Notes under the pieces: generated by a model
What the model was told of the DNA's origin: nothing
The model's database searches: none
The model's input: the letters and a program-made list of their open reading frames with translations, nothing else
Part shown: positions 45,408-57,312 of the stretch, in pieces
Layout of the letters: every line of letters begins with the position of its first letter
How positions within the stretch are numbered: the first letter of the stretch is position 1
NCBI GenBank assembly: GCA_036346375.1
Contig: CM070508.1
Span: 37,654,862 to 37,718,861 of the forward strand
Length of the DNA stretch: 64,000 bases
DNA from: Guadua angustifolia
Lineage: Eukaryota > Streptophyta > Magnoliopsida > Poales > Poaceae
Direction: 5' to 3'
Translations under genes and position numbers: made by a program

Positions 45408-48225
45408 GTGGGCTCCTGGCGGATCCCTGAAGGCGAAGAAGCCCTAGCGCCGCACGATGATGAGATCGTCGTGTGCGAGTTGTACATCGTCAACGGGCTT
45501 CGAATGCCCGAAAGTGAGTTTGTGGAGTCCGTTCTCGAGCAATGTGAGTGCGAGATCACCCACTTGAACCCCAACTCCATTCTCGTCCTGGCCGTGTTCT
45601 CCCATCTTTGCGAGGGCTTCGTGGGCGTCCTGCCCACGGCAAGTCTTTTTTTCCATTTCTACGCCTTTGTTCACCGGTGTGCCAGACCGGTGCTCAGATT
45701 TCGTCTGCGGCCCCACCGCCCGTACGAGTACCCCTTCTTCTCCCAGAGAGACTCGGTGGCGGGGTGGGCCGATTACTGGTTCTATCTTTGGAAGGTGGAG
45801 GGGAGCGCGCTGCGCTACACCGACGCGGCGGTGCCCAGCATCGACAGCTTGCGCCCGCCCATTGCGCCCGAGGAGGAACGGATCCTGATGCAGATCAGTG
45901 AGCTCACGAATATGGGGCTCATCGGCGGGACGTCGTCGAGGACTTCTCCGAGCAGATGTCCCCTCTGAGGAGGAGGGAGCACCCCTTCTTCAAGATCACC
46001 GGGTGGGACGACCTCACCCGCGAGGATACCTCCTGTAAGTTTATGGTCCCGCACAGATCTTACCTCGCACGCCACGTCAAACCCGAGCTGACTTTATTTG
46101 TTGGTCGATGGCAGCCCCGGGCTTCAACTGGGTGGAGAAGAGGGTCGGCGAGATGTTCGAGACCCCCAAGGGCAAGGAGCTCGAGCGCAAGCGGCAAGTG
46201 CCGAGCAACGTGCTCGAGCGGGGCGACACGGTAAGCTGCGCCAAGTTTCATGCTCGAGAAAAACATACCGAGCCATGCTGACATCTTCTTGGCCTCCTGA
46301 CAGGAGAAGCTTGCGCTGGAGCTGGCTGTGGCTGAGCTCAGGCCCCTGGTAGGCGGTGAGGGAGTGCTCGTGTCGGCCGCTAAGGCCAACAGTACGAGGA
46401 GCAAGAGGAAGGCCCCGCCACCGGCCACCACCCGGCTATCCAAGAAGCGGGCGAGCTCGTCCGGCAATCTGGTGGGGCAGCACATGGAGTTCGCCGAACG
46501 GGAAGAGGTAAGACGCCTAAATGCCTGGTTGGAGAGCTATGGCAATGCCAGTCTGGAGCAGCTTGAGGTGGGGTGAGCCTGACCAAGGAGCTGGTGCAGG
46601 CTGAGCAGAGAAAGTTGCAGGAGGAGTTGGCCGTGTTCCAGGCCAAGTTGAAACGAATCGCTGAGGCTCGGAAGGCCTCAGAGCTTGAGGCCGCGGCTGC
46701 CGAGGAGGAGGACGAGGAGGATGACCAGCCCCTCAGGGTGAGGCGCGGGCGCTCAAGGAAGGCGCTGGAGGCGGTTGACATGGAGGAAGTCGACCCTCTC
46801 CTGGCGAGAATCAGCAGCGCCGCGGAGGAGAAGGCCAAACTTGTGGCGCGGCGGCCAGTCCCTCCGAAGGTGACAACGAGGGCCAGGGCGAAGGTGAGCC
46901 TTGAACTTTGCCTTTCCCTTGCTTCCCTTGCCCCTTGTTTCGTGTATCCGAGCTAACCCCACTCCCTTGACGTGGGCGAGATAGCTCGTAGGACTTTCCC
47001 AGACTACCGCAGAATAGCTCACGAGCTTATTGATTATGCCTTAGCGGGGGTGCTCGCCGATGCCGTCGACCTTGCGATGGCAGAGGGAATGGAGGTGGTA
47101 GACAAGTTCATCGCCGATGACCCCGCCGAGGTGGACCCCGTCGCCCAGGAGGGAATGCCTCCCCTGGGCGGGCTTCAAGCGGGGTCTCCGCGCGCATCGC
47201 CTGTTCAATACAAGGGCGCAGAGCCCCCGAGCGAACAGCATGCTCGGGGGGAGACGGCTTCCATCCCGAGTGAACCGCATGCTCGAACAGGTGCCTCGCC
47301 GTCCTCGGGCGAACAACATGCCCGGGTGGACAGCGAGAAGACACTAAGCGATCCAACCGTTCAGGAGGGGGGGTGTGATGCCCCAGGGCGAACCACATGC
47401 CCGGGGGGATGATTCATCATCCTCGACCAACCCGCCTTTCTTTAAGGGTTCTGGGGAAGGCTCCAGCCCCCTGCCGGCCCTTGAGGATCCTCGGGAGCGC
47501 GAAGTTTCCAAACGCTTCCGGGACAATCTTAGCGCCGGCTTTGCTCAGGTGAGGACGCTTCTTTATGGCCGTCGTAATTCGCTCGCCTTAGAGCCGGTCA
47601 ATGAAGTTCTTACGCATGACTCCTTGAGAAGGCCTTGGAGGATTTTGACGCCACGATGGTCGTTTCCGAGGAAACGGCCCAACTGCTCGCCGCGCATGAG
47701 GCCAAGATAGCAAAATTCGAGCAGCGCGTGGGCGACCTCTGGGATCGGGACACCCTGCTAGTGTACATATGTCACCAGGCGGAGAAAGACGCCACCGAGG
47801 CTAAGGAGAGGAACCTTGGGCTCGAGCAAGAAAAGCTGCACTCTCGCCAGGCCAAGGAAGGCGCTGCCGCTGACAAAGAAAAAGTCCTTTCACTCGAGCG
47901 GGAGCTTGAGCTGGAGAAGCAGCGGTCCCTTGAAGCAGTGAAGGTCGCTGCCGAAGCCGGGGAGAAAGCCCTTAAGCTCAAGCAAGAGCTCGAGGTGAGG
48001 AAGCAGCACTCCAGCGCCCTTGAGTCGAAGGTGGCGGAGCTGGAACGGGCAGCGCGAGCGGCCGCCGACCTTGCAGAACAAGGCAACGAAGAGGTCGAGC
48101 AGCTCTGCGAGGAAGCCCGCGAAGGCCGCGAAGCCCGTCGGAAGGTGATTGATCAAGAGGCCAAGATCGATGACTTGAGGCGAAAATTGTCCGCGGCCCT
48201 CAAGGGAGCGAAGCCCGGCGCGTAG
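45408..48225 (+). pseudogene. Antisense gene of the gypsy element ('putative gypsy type transposon' family) with introns and frameshifts
   Basis: This gene is transcribed opposite to pol. The first part (45408-~45925: GLRMPESEFVESVL, YEYPFFSQRDS, YWFYLWKVEGS) resembles the plant domain called putative gypsy-type transposon (PF04195); its function is unknown. A 1-nt shift near 45925 leads to EDFSEQMSPLRRREHPFF. Two convincing GT-AG introns follow (46035-46114 and 46231-46303; phases agree). A further shift occurs near 46570, and another intron is likely around 46894-46984. Later parts hold a linker with repeated (S/G)E(Q/P)HAR motifs (47220-47410). The C-terminus is a long charged coiled coil (about 47640-48200: LERELELEKQR, ESKVAELERAARAA). 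At least three frame breaks make this copy inactive. Confidence 0.75.
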
Positions 48226-49190
48226 GGGATTTCTTCTTTTTTCTTTTTCTTCTTCTTTGACGATTTTTGGATGACTTTTGATGCCACCGGTGGGGCGTAC
48301 ACTTTCTTTCACCCATGGGCTGTGTTTGCTGTGATGTTCCTTTTGTGTGCTCCTGTGCTGTTTCCTGCAAAGAACGGGCATAGGGTAGATAGCAAAGTGT
48401 AGACGGGTAGAAGCGTAGTTTAGGGCGAAGCGTGTGCGGCGTAAGCCCGGAACGAGCTAGGAAACAAGTTTATATAGGTGACAAGTTCTTAAGAAAGAAA
48501 CAGCATCATGATGTTAAAACTGGTGTGAGGCGCTTAGCGATAACTTTTTGAAAAAGATACTTAACACGACAACTCATTCCCCCCAGCCCCCGCTGCGAAT
48601 GAAGGCCATGCAGCTAGGTTGTGAGCATGGGCTCGTTCGCAGGAGAGTTGAGAAAGCGCACGCAGGGCCTGAGATTCCTTAACACTTAGGACGTATACAC
48701 CTGAGTTGTGAGTATGGTCGTAGGCGAGGAAAAGACGCGCCGTGGACCGGCAGGATACGCGACGACCAAACACAAGCCGGACTAAATCTTCGGACCAACC
48801 AAGAGGGTGTCAGCATGCGGCTTGCATCGCGCAGCGAAAAGCTACTGCGGACCAAGGTCGGCTTATCGAGACTGGAGCCTCTAGTGGTGAGTTTTAGTGG
48901 CAGGGTGTTGATCGTGGTACCTTGCGTAGTCATGCGCGCGTTTGCCCGATTTTAGAGTGAAGGAAGGCTTGGCGCCATAGGTCTTGACTGACCTGCGCGT
49001 CTCATTATCAAGATCGTGAGAAAAATATGCCCTTGTGCGAGGCTAGGCCGGCTTACCAACGAGCAGTGACCTTGCATATATTCACAAAATCACGGAGGTA
49101 ATGGACGCCATGCGGGCGAGGCAACCAGACTCGCCATTTTAGCAAAAGAGAAGGCGTATATCTACATAAGACGCATGGCAGAGCACACGT
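48226..49190. other. Spacer between the antisense gene and integrase
   Basis: The convergent 3' ends of the antisense gene (48225) and of integrase (49191, minus) bracket about 960 bp. It starts with a CT-rich tail (TTCTTTTTTCTTTTTC) that may be the antisense 3' UTR. No domain is recognised. Confidence 0.5.
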
Positions 49191-50728
49191 TTACACAAAG
49201 AACTTGCACAATTGGTCGATGTTCCACGAGCTCGCGAGCACGCAACCGTCCTCCCTTGCCAGGCAGACAGCCCCTGGTCGCGCTACTGAGACGACCGTGA
49301 AAGGACCTTCCCACTTGGGGGAGAGCTTTGTTGGCCTTCGACGTATCCTGGATTCGCCGTAGGACGAGGTCCCGACCGCAGGCTCGGGCCGAATCGACTT
49401 GGCCGCGATGCTCGCGAAGAGTTTCTTTGGTAGACGGTGGATCGAAGCAGCGCCCTTTCGCGCACTTCCTCGGCGAGGTCGAGGTCTAGGCGGCGCTCGC
49501 GCCCTTGGTGGATTTCGTCGACCAATTGCACCCTTGGGGATCCGAGCACGATTTGGGCGGGATGCCTCGCACCATAGATGAGCCGAAGGGCGTTTGCCAG
49601 AGCTCGGCTTCGCCGTGGTGCGCATGCACTGCAGGACGGAAGGAAGCTCGTCCACCCATGATCCGCCATGCTGGGTGAGGTCTTTGAAGACCCTTTTCTT
49701 GACCCTTTGAAGGATTTGGCCATTTGCTCGCTCGGCCGCTCCGTTACTCTGTGGATGAGCTACAGAGGCGAAGCAGACCTTTGTTCTGATATCCTTGCAG
49801 TAGGCTTGGAACAGTTCGCTTGTGAACTGAGTGCCATTATCTGTGATGAGGCGATTGGGGACCCCAAAGCGCGTGACCATGTTGCTGTGGAAAAATCTCT
49901 TGGCGGCCTGAGCCGAAATGGTTGATACAAGCTCGGCCTCGATCCACTTGGAGAAAGTGTCGATGGCCACGAGCAAGTACTTGCAACCCTTTCGACCACA
50001 GGGGAAAGGCCCGAGGATGTCAGCCCCCCAGGTCGAGAATGGCCATGAGAGTGGCATGGTCTGCGATCGACTGTTGGTGGTGGGCCTTACGGCGTGGGGC
50101 GCACGCCTGCAGTCGCCACGAGTGCCCGAAAGGCCATCTAAAGTCATGGCCAATAATATCTCAAGCGGAATGCTTTGCTTACGAGTATCCGGAAGGACGA
50201 GTGAGCGCCACATATTCCCTCATGGATATCTCTGAGAAGGTAGTTGCCCTCTTCTCGAGATATACACTTGGAGAGGACTCCGAGTGCCCCTTTGCGGTAC
50301 AAGGCACCCTCTACTAGCTTGTAAGCAGAGGACCACCTTTTAAGCCAGGAATGCTCGGCTGCTTCCTCGGGAAGTGTCCCATGGGCAAGATACTGGACGA
50401 ATGGCGTCATCCAGTCCATACCGTGCTCGAGGAAGGAGACGTAGCCGCGCGTCTCTCGTGCCTCCTCTACAGAGGGAATGGAGGGCTTTTGCAGATGCTC
50501 GACTAGCGCCCCAGGCAAGGCGGGCATCTGGGGGTTTGCCTCCTCTATAGAGGGAATGGAGGGCTTGTGCAGATGCTCAACGAGCGCCCCTGGAGGGGCG
50601 GGCATCTGCGAGGAACCAACCTTGGAAAGGTAGTCGGCCAGGGAATTGTCCTTCCTAGGGATGTAGAGTACTTCGAAATTTCTAAAGTACCGCTCCATCT
50701 TCCTCACTTCAACCAAGTAAAGCGCCAT
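49191..50728 (-). pseudogene. 12-kb gypsy integrase (with RNase H tail) remnant
   Basis: Integrase inserts the cDNA into the genome. From 50728 the frame reads the end of RNase H (MALYLVEVRKMERYF, IPRKDNSLADYLSK), a spacer with a 26-residue duplication, then the H2C2 zinc region (LLRDIHEGICGAHSS). The core (50213 onward) has all three acidic positions: FSTWGADILGPF, ITDNGTQF and GAAERANGQ. After KPSSGK the frame shifts; the correct continuation (LIYGARHPAQIVLG, RRLDLDLAEEVRERAL) is in the frame 49723-49283, and the first frame returns for the C-terminal module KLSPKWEGPFTVVSV. So two compensating frameshifts wreck an otherwise full-length integrase. Confidence 0.88.
50460..50615 (-). repeat. 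78-bp in-frame tandem duplication between RNase H and integrase
   Basis: Two adjacent 78-bp copies (50460-50537 and 50538-50615) encode MPALPGALVEHLQKPSIPS-type peptides of 26 residues with a few differences. The length is a multiple of 3, so the frame is kept. Confidence 0.9.
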
Positions 50729-50761
50729 TGAGTGATCAAAACACTGATACTCCTTGTTGAC

Positions 50762-51200
50762 TTAGTTGACGACCAACTGTGAATCGCCCTTCACAGTCAG
50801 TCGCTGGACCCCGAGCGCCTTGCACGCTCGTAGTCCGGCCAAGAGGCCTTCATACTCTGCCGCATTGTTGGTCGCGGCGAAGTGTATTTGGATGACATAT
50901 TGAGGCGCCCCCGAGGGGATACTGGGTACAATGCCGCCCCGAGCATTCAAAGCTCGGGACCCGTCGAAATACATGGTCCAATGCCGCCCTCGATTCGTGG
51001 GTCTTGGTGGCGGGTTTGGCGGGTTCGCCCATTTCACGCGAAGTCCGCTAAAATCGGGACTTAATTGCCGCAGCGGGCGAGAAGTGGACATCGAACTCGT
51101 GAGTTCCATGGCCCACTTCGCTATCCGACACCGGGCGCCCCGATTCCTTAGGATCTCCTAAGTGGAAAGTTGGTCGACAACGACCTTGTGAGCTTGGAAA
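50762..51200 (-). pseudogene. 12-kb gypsy RNase H remnant
   Basis: The frame 51109-50762 has RNase H motifs: MYFDGSRALNARGG (first catalytic Asp), ATNNAAEYEGLLAGLRA (catalytic Glu) and VKGDSQLVVN (third Asp). It is stopped by TAA at 50762-50764 where relatives have a Gln codon; the frame then continues VNKEYQCFDHS. The join to RT upstream (51170-51270) is frameshifted. Confidence 0.88.
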
Positions 51201-51266
51201 TAGTGGCGCAGCTTCCTCGAGGCTACGAAAGCAATGAGTATAAGAGCTTCGACCTCGGTAACGCCT

Positions 51267-52301
51267 TTAGTCCGTGCGGCAGACTTCACGACGAGTATAC
51301 GGACGTTGTGTCCTTCTCGCTCTATCGCCAAAGACCGCGCTTACGGCCTGGGGTGTCGCTGCGAGGTATAGAAGGAGCGGCTCCCCCGACCTAGGCGTGG
51401 CCAAGATCGGGGGGCTGGACAGGTATTGCTTCAGCTCCTCGAAGGAGCGGCTAGCCTCCTCTGTCCAGACGAAGCCTTCGTGCCTGCGGAGTGCCTTGAA
51501 AAAGGGCAACCCGCGCTCGTCTGATCGGGAAATGAAGCGACTCAGGGCCGCCATGCGTCCAGTTAGGGTCTGCACCTCCTTTACGGAGCTCGGGGGGCGC
51601 ATCCTTTCGATGGCTTCGATTTTCTCCGGGTTGGCGCCGATACCCTGCGGCCCGATGAGGTACCCGAGTACCTTTCCCGCTCTCACGCCGAAGACACATT
51701 TTTCAGGATTAAGCTTTATTCGATGTCTATTAAGGTTACAAAAGGTCTCCTCAAGGTCGGACACATGACCCGAGGCGAGCTTACTCTTAACTACAATATC
51801 ATCCACATAAACTTCCAAGTTTCGACCTACCTAGTCCCGGAAAGTCTTCTGCATCAGGCACTGAAAGGTCGCGACGGCGTTCCGCAGACCGAAAGACATG
51901 GTCATGTAGCAGAACGTGCCGAACGGCGTGATGAAGGAGGTCTTCTCTTCGTCTCCGGGCAACAAGCTAATCTGGTGATAGCCCGAGTAGGCGTCCAGGA
52001 AGCTCATCACCTGAGACTCTGCCGTCGCGTCGACCAGTTGGTCAATGCGCGGCAGCGGAAAGTTGTCCTTTGGGCAGGTGGCGTTTAGGCCGGTGTGGTC
52101 GACGCACATGCGCCACTTGCCGCCTTTCTTCTTGGCGATGACTGGGTTTGCCAGCCACTCCGAATGCTCGACTTCTCTGATGAAGCCGGCCTTAAGAAGC
52201 TTATCGAATTCTTCCCGGATAATTGCCTGTTTTTTAGGGGAAAATCGCCTGAGCTTCTGGCGCATAGGTCTTTTATCGGGCGAATTTAGCTTCGTGCTCA
52301 A
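51267..52301 (-). pseudogene. 12-kb gypsy reverse transcriptase remnant
   Basis: RT copies the element RNA into DNA. Motifs in order: FIREVEHSEWLANPVIAKKK, WRMCVDHTGLN, FLDAYSGYHQI and FGTFCYMTMSFGLRNA, then TAG at 51831-51833 (a Gln position in relatives). The same frame continues to the catalytic YVDDIVVKS, the thumb FGVRAGKVLGYLI and the connection SFEELKQYLSSPPIL. The frame is lost near 51290. The single internal stop would truncate the protein just before the active site. Confidence 0.9.
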
Positions 52302-52385
52302 TCACTTCCTTGGGACTCCGCATGTCGGACGGTTCCTGCTTAACACGTCCGCGTTCTTCCGGTGGAAAGTGATGAGCTTGAGTTC

Positions 52386-53249
52386 CTATTTGGGATCTAG
52401 GGAAGATCCCAGATGGAACACCTTGGCCTGGTCGGCCTCGTTTAGAGGGACCGCCTTGGTTTCTCCTCCGGACTGGAGGGTAACTTTGGGCCGGGAATGC
52501 GTCGGCGCCTGGTCGGGGCCACGTTGGGGCAGCTGTCCGACCATGTCAAGCGACTTCTCGTCACAGTTCAGGGCCGCCCTGTGATCGCCTCTGATGGTAA
52601 TGACGCCTTTTGGTCTGGGGACCTTTTGGCACTGGTAAGCGTGGTGCGTAGCCGCCATGAACTTGGAAAGGGACGGCCTGCCAAGGATGGCGTTGTAGGC
52701 CGATTTGAAGTCAACCACCTCAAAGTTGACTAGCTCGGTCCAGAAGTTGGCGAGGCCTCCGAACGTCACGGGTAGAACGATCTGGCCAAGAGGCTTGATC
52801 GAGGTGCTAGGAACGATCTCGAAAAACGGGACGGCTATGCACTTGATCTTGGAACGAGGGACTTGCATCTCGTCCAGGACTGTGGCGGATATGAGGTCTA
52901 GGGAGCTTCCGCCGTCGATGAGAACCCGGCCGACCTTAGCATTGTTGATGGTCGGGCTCTCGACCAACGGAAGCTTTTGAGGTTTTGTCATTCCAAGGGG
53001 ACAATCATCCTTGGAGAAAGTAAGGGGCAGCTCGGACCACTTGAGCTGTTGCACGGGTGGCTTGCCTTGAGCGATGTGGCCAACCTCCCGCGCCGCCTCT
53101 TTCAAATCCCTGCGGGATTTATAAGCGGAGGAGCCCCCGAATATCACGGCTATATGGTTGCGGGGCTCCTGGTAACTCATGTCGTCATCGTCGTTGTCGG
53201 CGGGACCCTTGCCCTTGCTACTCTCGCCTTTTCCCGGGAGAGTGGGCAT
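52386..53249 (-). pseudogene. 12-kb gypsy protease region
   Basis: A 287-codon open frame has the retropepsin motif VLIDGGSSLDLISATVL and the paired NAILGRPSLSKF. It is preceded by a basic linker (GKGESSKGKG) continuous with the gag zinc region. The frame ends in TAG at 52386, about 85 bp before the RT frame, so gag-pro and RT are not joined in this copy. The domain itself looks undamaged. Confidence 0.85.
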
Positions 53250-54897
53250 GGGGCCTTCGCCGTTGTAGAACTTCTCCAGGCGGCACGCCCATGTCCGGCA
53301 ATTGCGGAGGTCGTGGCCGACTGCCTGGTGGAATGGGCAGAAGCGGTAGCCTGAAGGGGCGACCCTTTCCTCGTGCTCTCGCCTCAGGACCCGGTCGTCG
53401 CGATTTTGCTCACCATGTCATGGTCATCGCCTCTTGGTCGTCGGCCGTGGTCGTGGCCGACCCTCGCCCACTGCGCCGAAAGCAAAGTGAGCACGCGGCG
53501 GCGATCACGGTGGCCACCATGCCCGGCGCGTGTGATCTCTTCTTCTTCTTGATGTTCTTTTCTACGGAGCCTGAGTGTTTCTTGCTCGAGGAGCCCTCCA
53601 GCCCCGGCTGGGGCGGCAGCTTGCCCTCGTCAAGCATCTTCTTCCATTTTACTACCTCGTCGGCGTTCGCGTAGCGGTCGGCCAAACGGAACAGCTCGTT
53701 GGCCGATAGGTTTGGATGGATCTCCAAGTCTTGTGTGAAGCGGACGTCACGGACGCCGAACTTGAAGGCCCTAACAACAGCCTCATCCGAGATACTCGGG
53801 ATGGAGTTCCTCACCTTAATGAACCTCTGGACGAAGTCCCGCAAGGTCTCTTTGTCCGTCTGGATCAGCCGCTCGAGGTCGCACTCGTTGTCCGGGCGGG
53901 TATAACAGCTTTGGAAGTTGGCCCGGAGGGCTTCGCAGAGCTGCCTCCACGAGCGGATTGACCCTTCCTTTCGGTTGAAGAGCCATGTCCTGGCGGGGCC
54001 ATCGAGGACCGTTGGGAGGTAGTTAGCCATTACTCCCTCATCCCCTCCGGCTGCCAGGATGGCCGTGAAGTAAATAGAGAGGAACTCGTCCGGGTTCTGG
54101 GTTCCATTGAACCGCTCAATGTGACCGGGCTTGAACTTGTTTGGCCACGAGACGTCGCGGAGGGACGCCGAAAAGGCTCGGCACCCGAATGCCGGGTAGT
54201 CGTGGCGACCCCCCCAGGCATGACGACCATGGCGATTGGTGCCCAGACGGTCCTTCGCGCCCGGCGCGAGGCCAGAGAATACGCCTCCAAGCTGGCGCGA
54301 CGACGGTGGGTTCAAGGTGGAACACTCGGAATGCTCGTGGGCGAAAGGAGCATGCCCTCAAGCCCGCGGGGACGTCCGGGAACTGCCTCGGGCATCCTCG
54401 TGGTACCGGCCCTGCTTCCTGCGGCCCTCCCGAGCAGGACATCGGGAGGTGCTACGGCGGGAGCGAATTGGGGAATGCTGTTTGCGGCCTCGGGAAGCGC
54501 TCCGGGGCTTTTCTACAAAGGGGGGTCCTGGGAACCCCAGGTTGGCGGTGAGCTTTTCCAGGCTCTCAGCTACGACCGCGCCCATAGCCGCCTGGTCCAC
54601 TTGGTGGGAGAAGTTTTGAAGACTGCGCACGACCGTCGCCATGGCTCGCATGACCGCCGGGCGCCTGGGAGTGGCGGGCGACTCGGGAGGCGCTATGAAC
54701 GTGCTCTGGGGAGTGGTATTCGCTGGGATCTCCGTGAGCCCAGCCCAAACTTCGTCGCCCCGCCCGCTTAGGGCGCGATGGTCGGTCGCCAGACCTCGCC
54801 GGGCAACTCCGAAGCGATTTCGCCAAAGATCACGCTGGTGATGCGGAGAAATTGCTGGAGACTGCCGCTCGTCTGGATCCTCTTCTCTTCCCGCCAT
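53250..54897 (-). pseudogene. 12-kb gypsy gag remnant
   Basis: A likely start at 54897 (MAGREEDPDE) leads into a charged N-terminus that is frameshifted between about 54360 and 54440. The frame 54315-53410 holds the capsid-type Gag domain (KFKPGHIERFNGTQNPDEFL, TWLFNRKEGSIRSW, VQRFIKVRNSIPS). After a further frame change, a zinc-binding motif CPFHQAVGHDLRNC (C-x2-H-x4-H-x4-C spacing) lies near 53300-53345, just before the protease frame. Confidence 0.85.
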
Positions 54898-55250
54898 GTT
54901 GACATTGTGGGAGCACCAGGACTGCGAGGATGACACCGTGGTGCCGCCCAGCGTCGCGGTCCTTCAACTACGCTCGGGACGGTCGGGACCGCCCGAGGCG
55001 TTGCGGAGGCCGCTAGATTCTTCCCTGTTAACGAGGGCATCACGCCGCGAGCGGAGGAAATGCTCTCACGCTGCGGCGACCAGGGAAAGACTCCCGGACT
55101 CAGTGTGGCCTTCCGGATCGGCCGCACCATCCACGTCATCACTGGCGTAGTATGCGTCGTCGTCCTCCACGTCGTCGAAGACGCAGAGGTCTTGATTGTC
55201 TTGCGAGTTTGGCATCCTCAGAGATTCCTCGCGAAAGGACTTCAGTCGAT

Positions 55251-55267
55251 CCCCACGGACGGCGCCA
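55251..55267 (-). other. 12-kb gypsy primer-binding site
   Basis: TGGCGCCGTCCGTGGGG on the minus strand, 2 nt from the LTR. This primer type recurs in grass Tat elements and also in the 2.2-kb element (58613-58629, one mismatch). Confidence 0.88.
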
Positions 55268-55269
55268 GC

Positions 55270-56011
55270 TGTCGACGATTTGGGAACCGGTCCCCCGCCG
55301 AGCTTACTTGTTGAATGAGGGATCAACCTAAGGCCCCTTTTTCGCGGGGGGTATAGCGTCCGAGGTCCTACCGAGCTACAGATCGAGGTAACCAAAGCAG
55401 TCACAATGAGCAAGGGATCTCTTTTTTTATCTGGTTCAGGCCTCTCGCGGGGGAGATAATAGCCCTACGTCCAGTGGTTGCACTGATGTGTGAAGATGGG
55501 TTACAAGCACTGCGTACAAGTGGAGATGAGAAGTGTGAATGAACCGAACCCCTTCTCCTTCGCGCGAGGAGGTATTTATAGGGGAATGCAGGCGACAAAG
55601 CATTTATTACAGAGGGCGTTCTATTGTTCGGACGTGGGCACGGCTGTTCCCGCGCCTCCCGCCGGGCGCAACGCGACGTGGGTGCGAGAGCGCGAATGGC
55701 GACGCGCAGATCCGCAAGCGCAGATCCTCAGGTATGCAGACCTTCGAGCCGTCACGCAATTAACACTGCGCCGCCCTCGTAGGTCGTGCCCGGCTTTTTG
55801 GGCGAAGCTCGAGGTACCTTCAGCTGGACCAAGTCGCTTGCTCGAGGACCCCCGAGCAAGCATGCTCGGGGGCGAGCATGACAGTCGACGCAGGGCAGCC
55901 CGAAGGTCGGGCGACCCGAAGACCTTTCTTGGGGGGCGAGGCCCAAGCAAGGACATGCCCGGGGCCGCCGGGGTGCGACGGTCGCCTATGGAGGATATTC
56001 AACCCCCGACA
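55270..56011 (-). repeat. 12-kb gypsy 5' LTR
   Basis: 742 bp, TGTCGACGATTTGG to CCCCCGACA, closely similar to 43976-44710. Minus-strand TATAAATA lies at 55573-55580. The target duplication GTAAT follows. Confidence 0.93.
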
Positions 56012-56016
56012 GTAAT

Positions 56017-56518
56017 CCTGTTGTAGATATATTTCACCAGATGCAGTCTTTTGTGGCATGCTTCTTTCTTGCACGCTCCCCCATGGGACATTACCGTATA
56101 ATGCTAATTTGCAATTACTTCGTACTAGGGATAAGCATAGTCCCAATTCTGCACAATTTTTACACATAGGAAAACTGTGCTAATTCTATCTTTGATTTTC
56201 CAAAACTATAGAGGCAGTTTTCATATTCTTTAGATGTCAGACCAAATCTACTACTTGTTGGAAGAGATACGATAATAAGAGCAAGTTTGAATTGATTATT
56301 CCAAATAACAGTATAAGCAAATCAACACAATTCATGATCATACGAAAAGATATATATATATATCAACAGACTGCATAAATGCAACAGTATGTCTTTCAAA
56401 TAATGAATCATGTCTCCTATGGCAATACAAAGGTAATAACAGAAGTAATTGTTCTACTCATCTCAGAATCCAAATCATCACTGAGCAATACCTCTCCCTC
56501 TAGCTAGCAAGAATTAAA
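56017..56518. other. Flank of the 12-kb gypsy insertion, no gene seen
   Basis: AT-rich sequence with a short (TA)n run near 56351; no ORF with a recognisable domain. It is the continuation of the DNA left of 43971. Confidence 0.55.
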
Positions 56519-57309
56519 TGCAGTATTTGAGAAAACATACAATGTAACAAAGACTCAAGTCGCTCAAAGAGACGGCTAGGCACGATATGAATCGCTGTCC
56601 CAGAAATCCAATAGCCGCCGCTTGTGCCGCAGTGATGCCGGCCAGGATCCAGAGATACAAAGCCCTCTCTACACAAGGGGCACTCTTTGTACAGAGGTGA
56701 GCCTCAACAGATGCCGCACAAGATATATCCCCACTCCTTCCTCTAGGAGCTAGGCTCACAAAGCAAGAACAGAACCAAATCTCCCTGTGCACAAGAACAA
56801 AAACCAAACCAAGCTCTTCTATGGACAAGAACACTCACAGGTCTAAGCCAAGCCTCTCAATTGCAAGGCTACAGACTAAGAGATCCACTGCAGGAGTACT
56901 TCGGCAGTCTCACCCAAAGATCACAGAAACCAGGAGGAGATCAAGAAAGAGGGCTTTACAAATCTGGATGTTTTCTTTTTCTCTATCTCTTGAAGAGGAA
57001 CTACCAACCACTAGAAATAGAGGAGGGCCAGGATTCTAAGTCGCTGGGGGCGCCAGCCAACTCGCCCGCACCGGCTGCCATATCAGTCACCAAGAAGATC
57101 GGTGCCCACACAGCAAGCATGGGAGAGGAACAAATTTGGACTCATCCAGCGCCGTCATAGCTAACAAAAGAGAGGATAGCTCCCAGACTCCAATCCACAG
57201 CCTCCTCATTTCCTCTTAACCCTAATGGACCATCCGAAAGGCCCAAGAGGCAAACCAAGCTGGCCCAAAACCATTTCAAGAAACAGACAAACATCAAATT
57301 TATCCAACA
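56519..57309 (-). repeat. copia-3 3' LTR (left boundary tentative)
   Basis: On the minus strand TGTTGGATAAATTTGATG begins at 57309, right after a polypurine-like TTTGGTGGGGAT. The end is placed at TGCAGTATTTG (plus strand, 56519), which would give an LTR ending in CA. Without the other LTR the left boundary is a guess. Confidence 0.55.
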
Positions 57310-57312
57310 ATC

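Larger units (their letters stand above)
43976..56011 (-). mobile_element. 12-kb Ty3/gypsy element, Tat-type, with an extra gene on the opposite strand
   Basis: Minus orientation, with LTRs 43976-44710 and 55270-56011. A perfect target duplication GTAAT lies at 43971-43975 and 56012-56016. The primer site is TGGCGCCGTCCGTGGGG (55251-55267). The polypurine tract CCTCGGGGGCTAGC lies beside the left LTR (44711-44724). Order in the element's own direction: gag, protease, RT, RNase H, integrase, then about 4.4 kb holding a gene on the opposite strand and a tandem array. Extra, often antisense, ORFs downstream of integrase are known in plant Tat-lineage elements such as Grande and RIRE2. All pol frames are broken. 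Confidence 0.93.
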
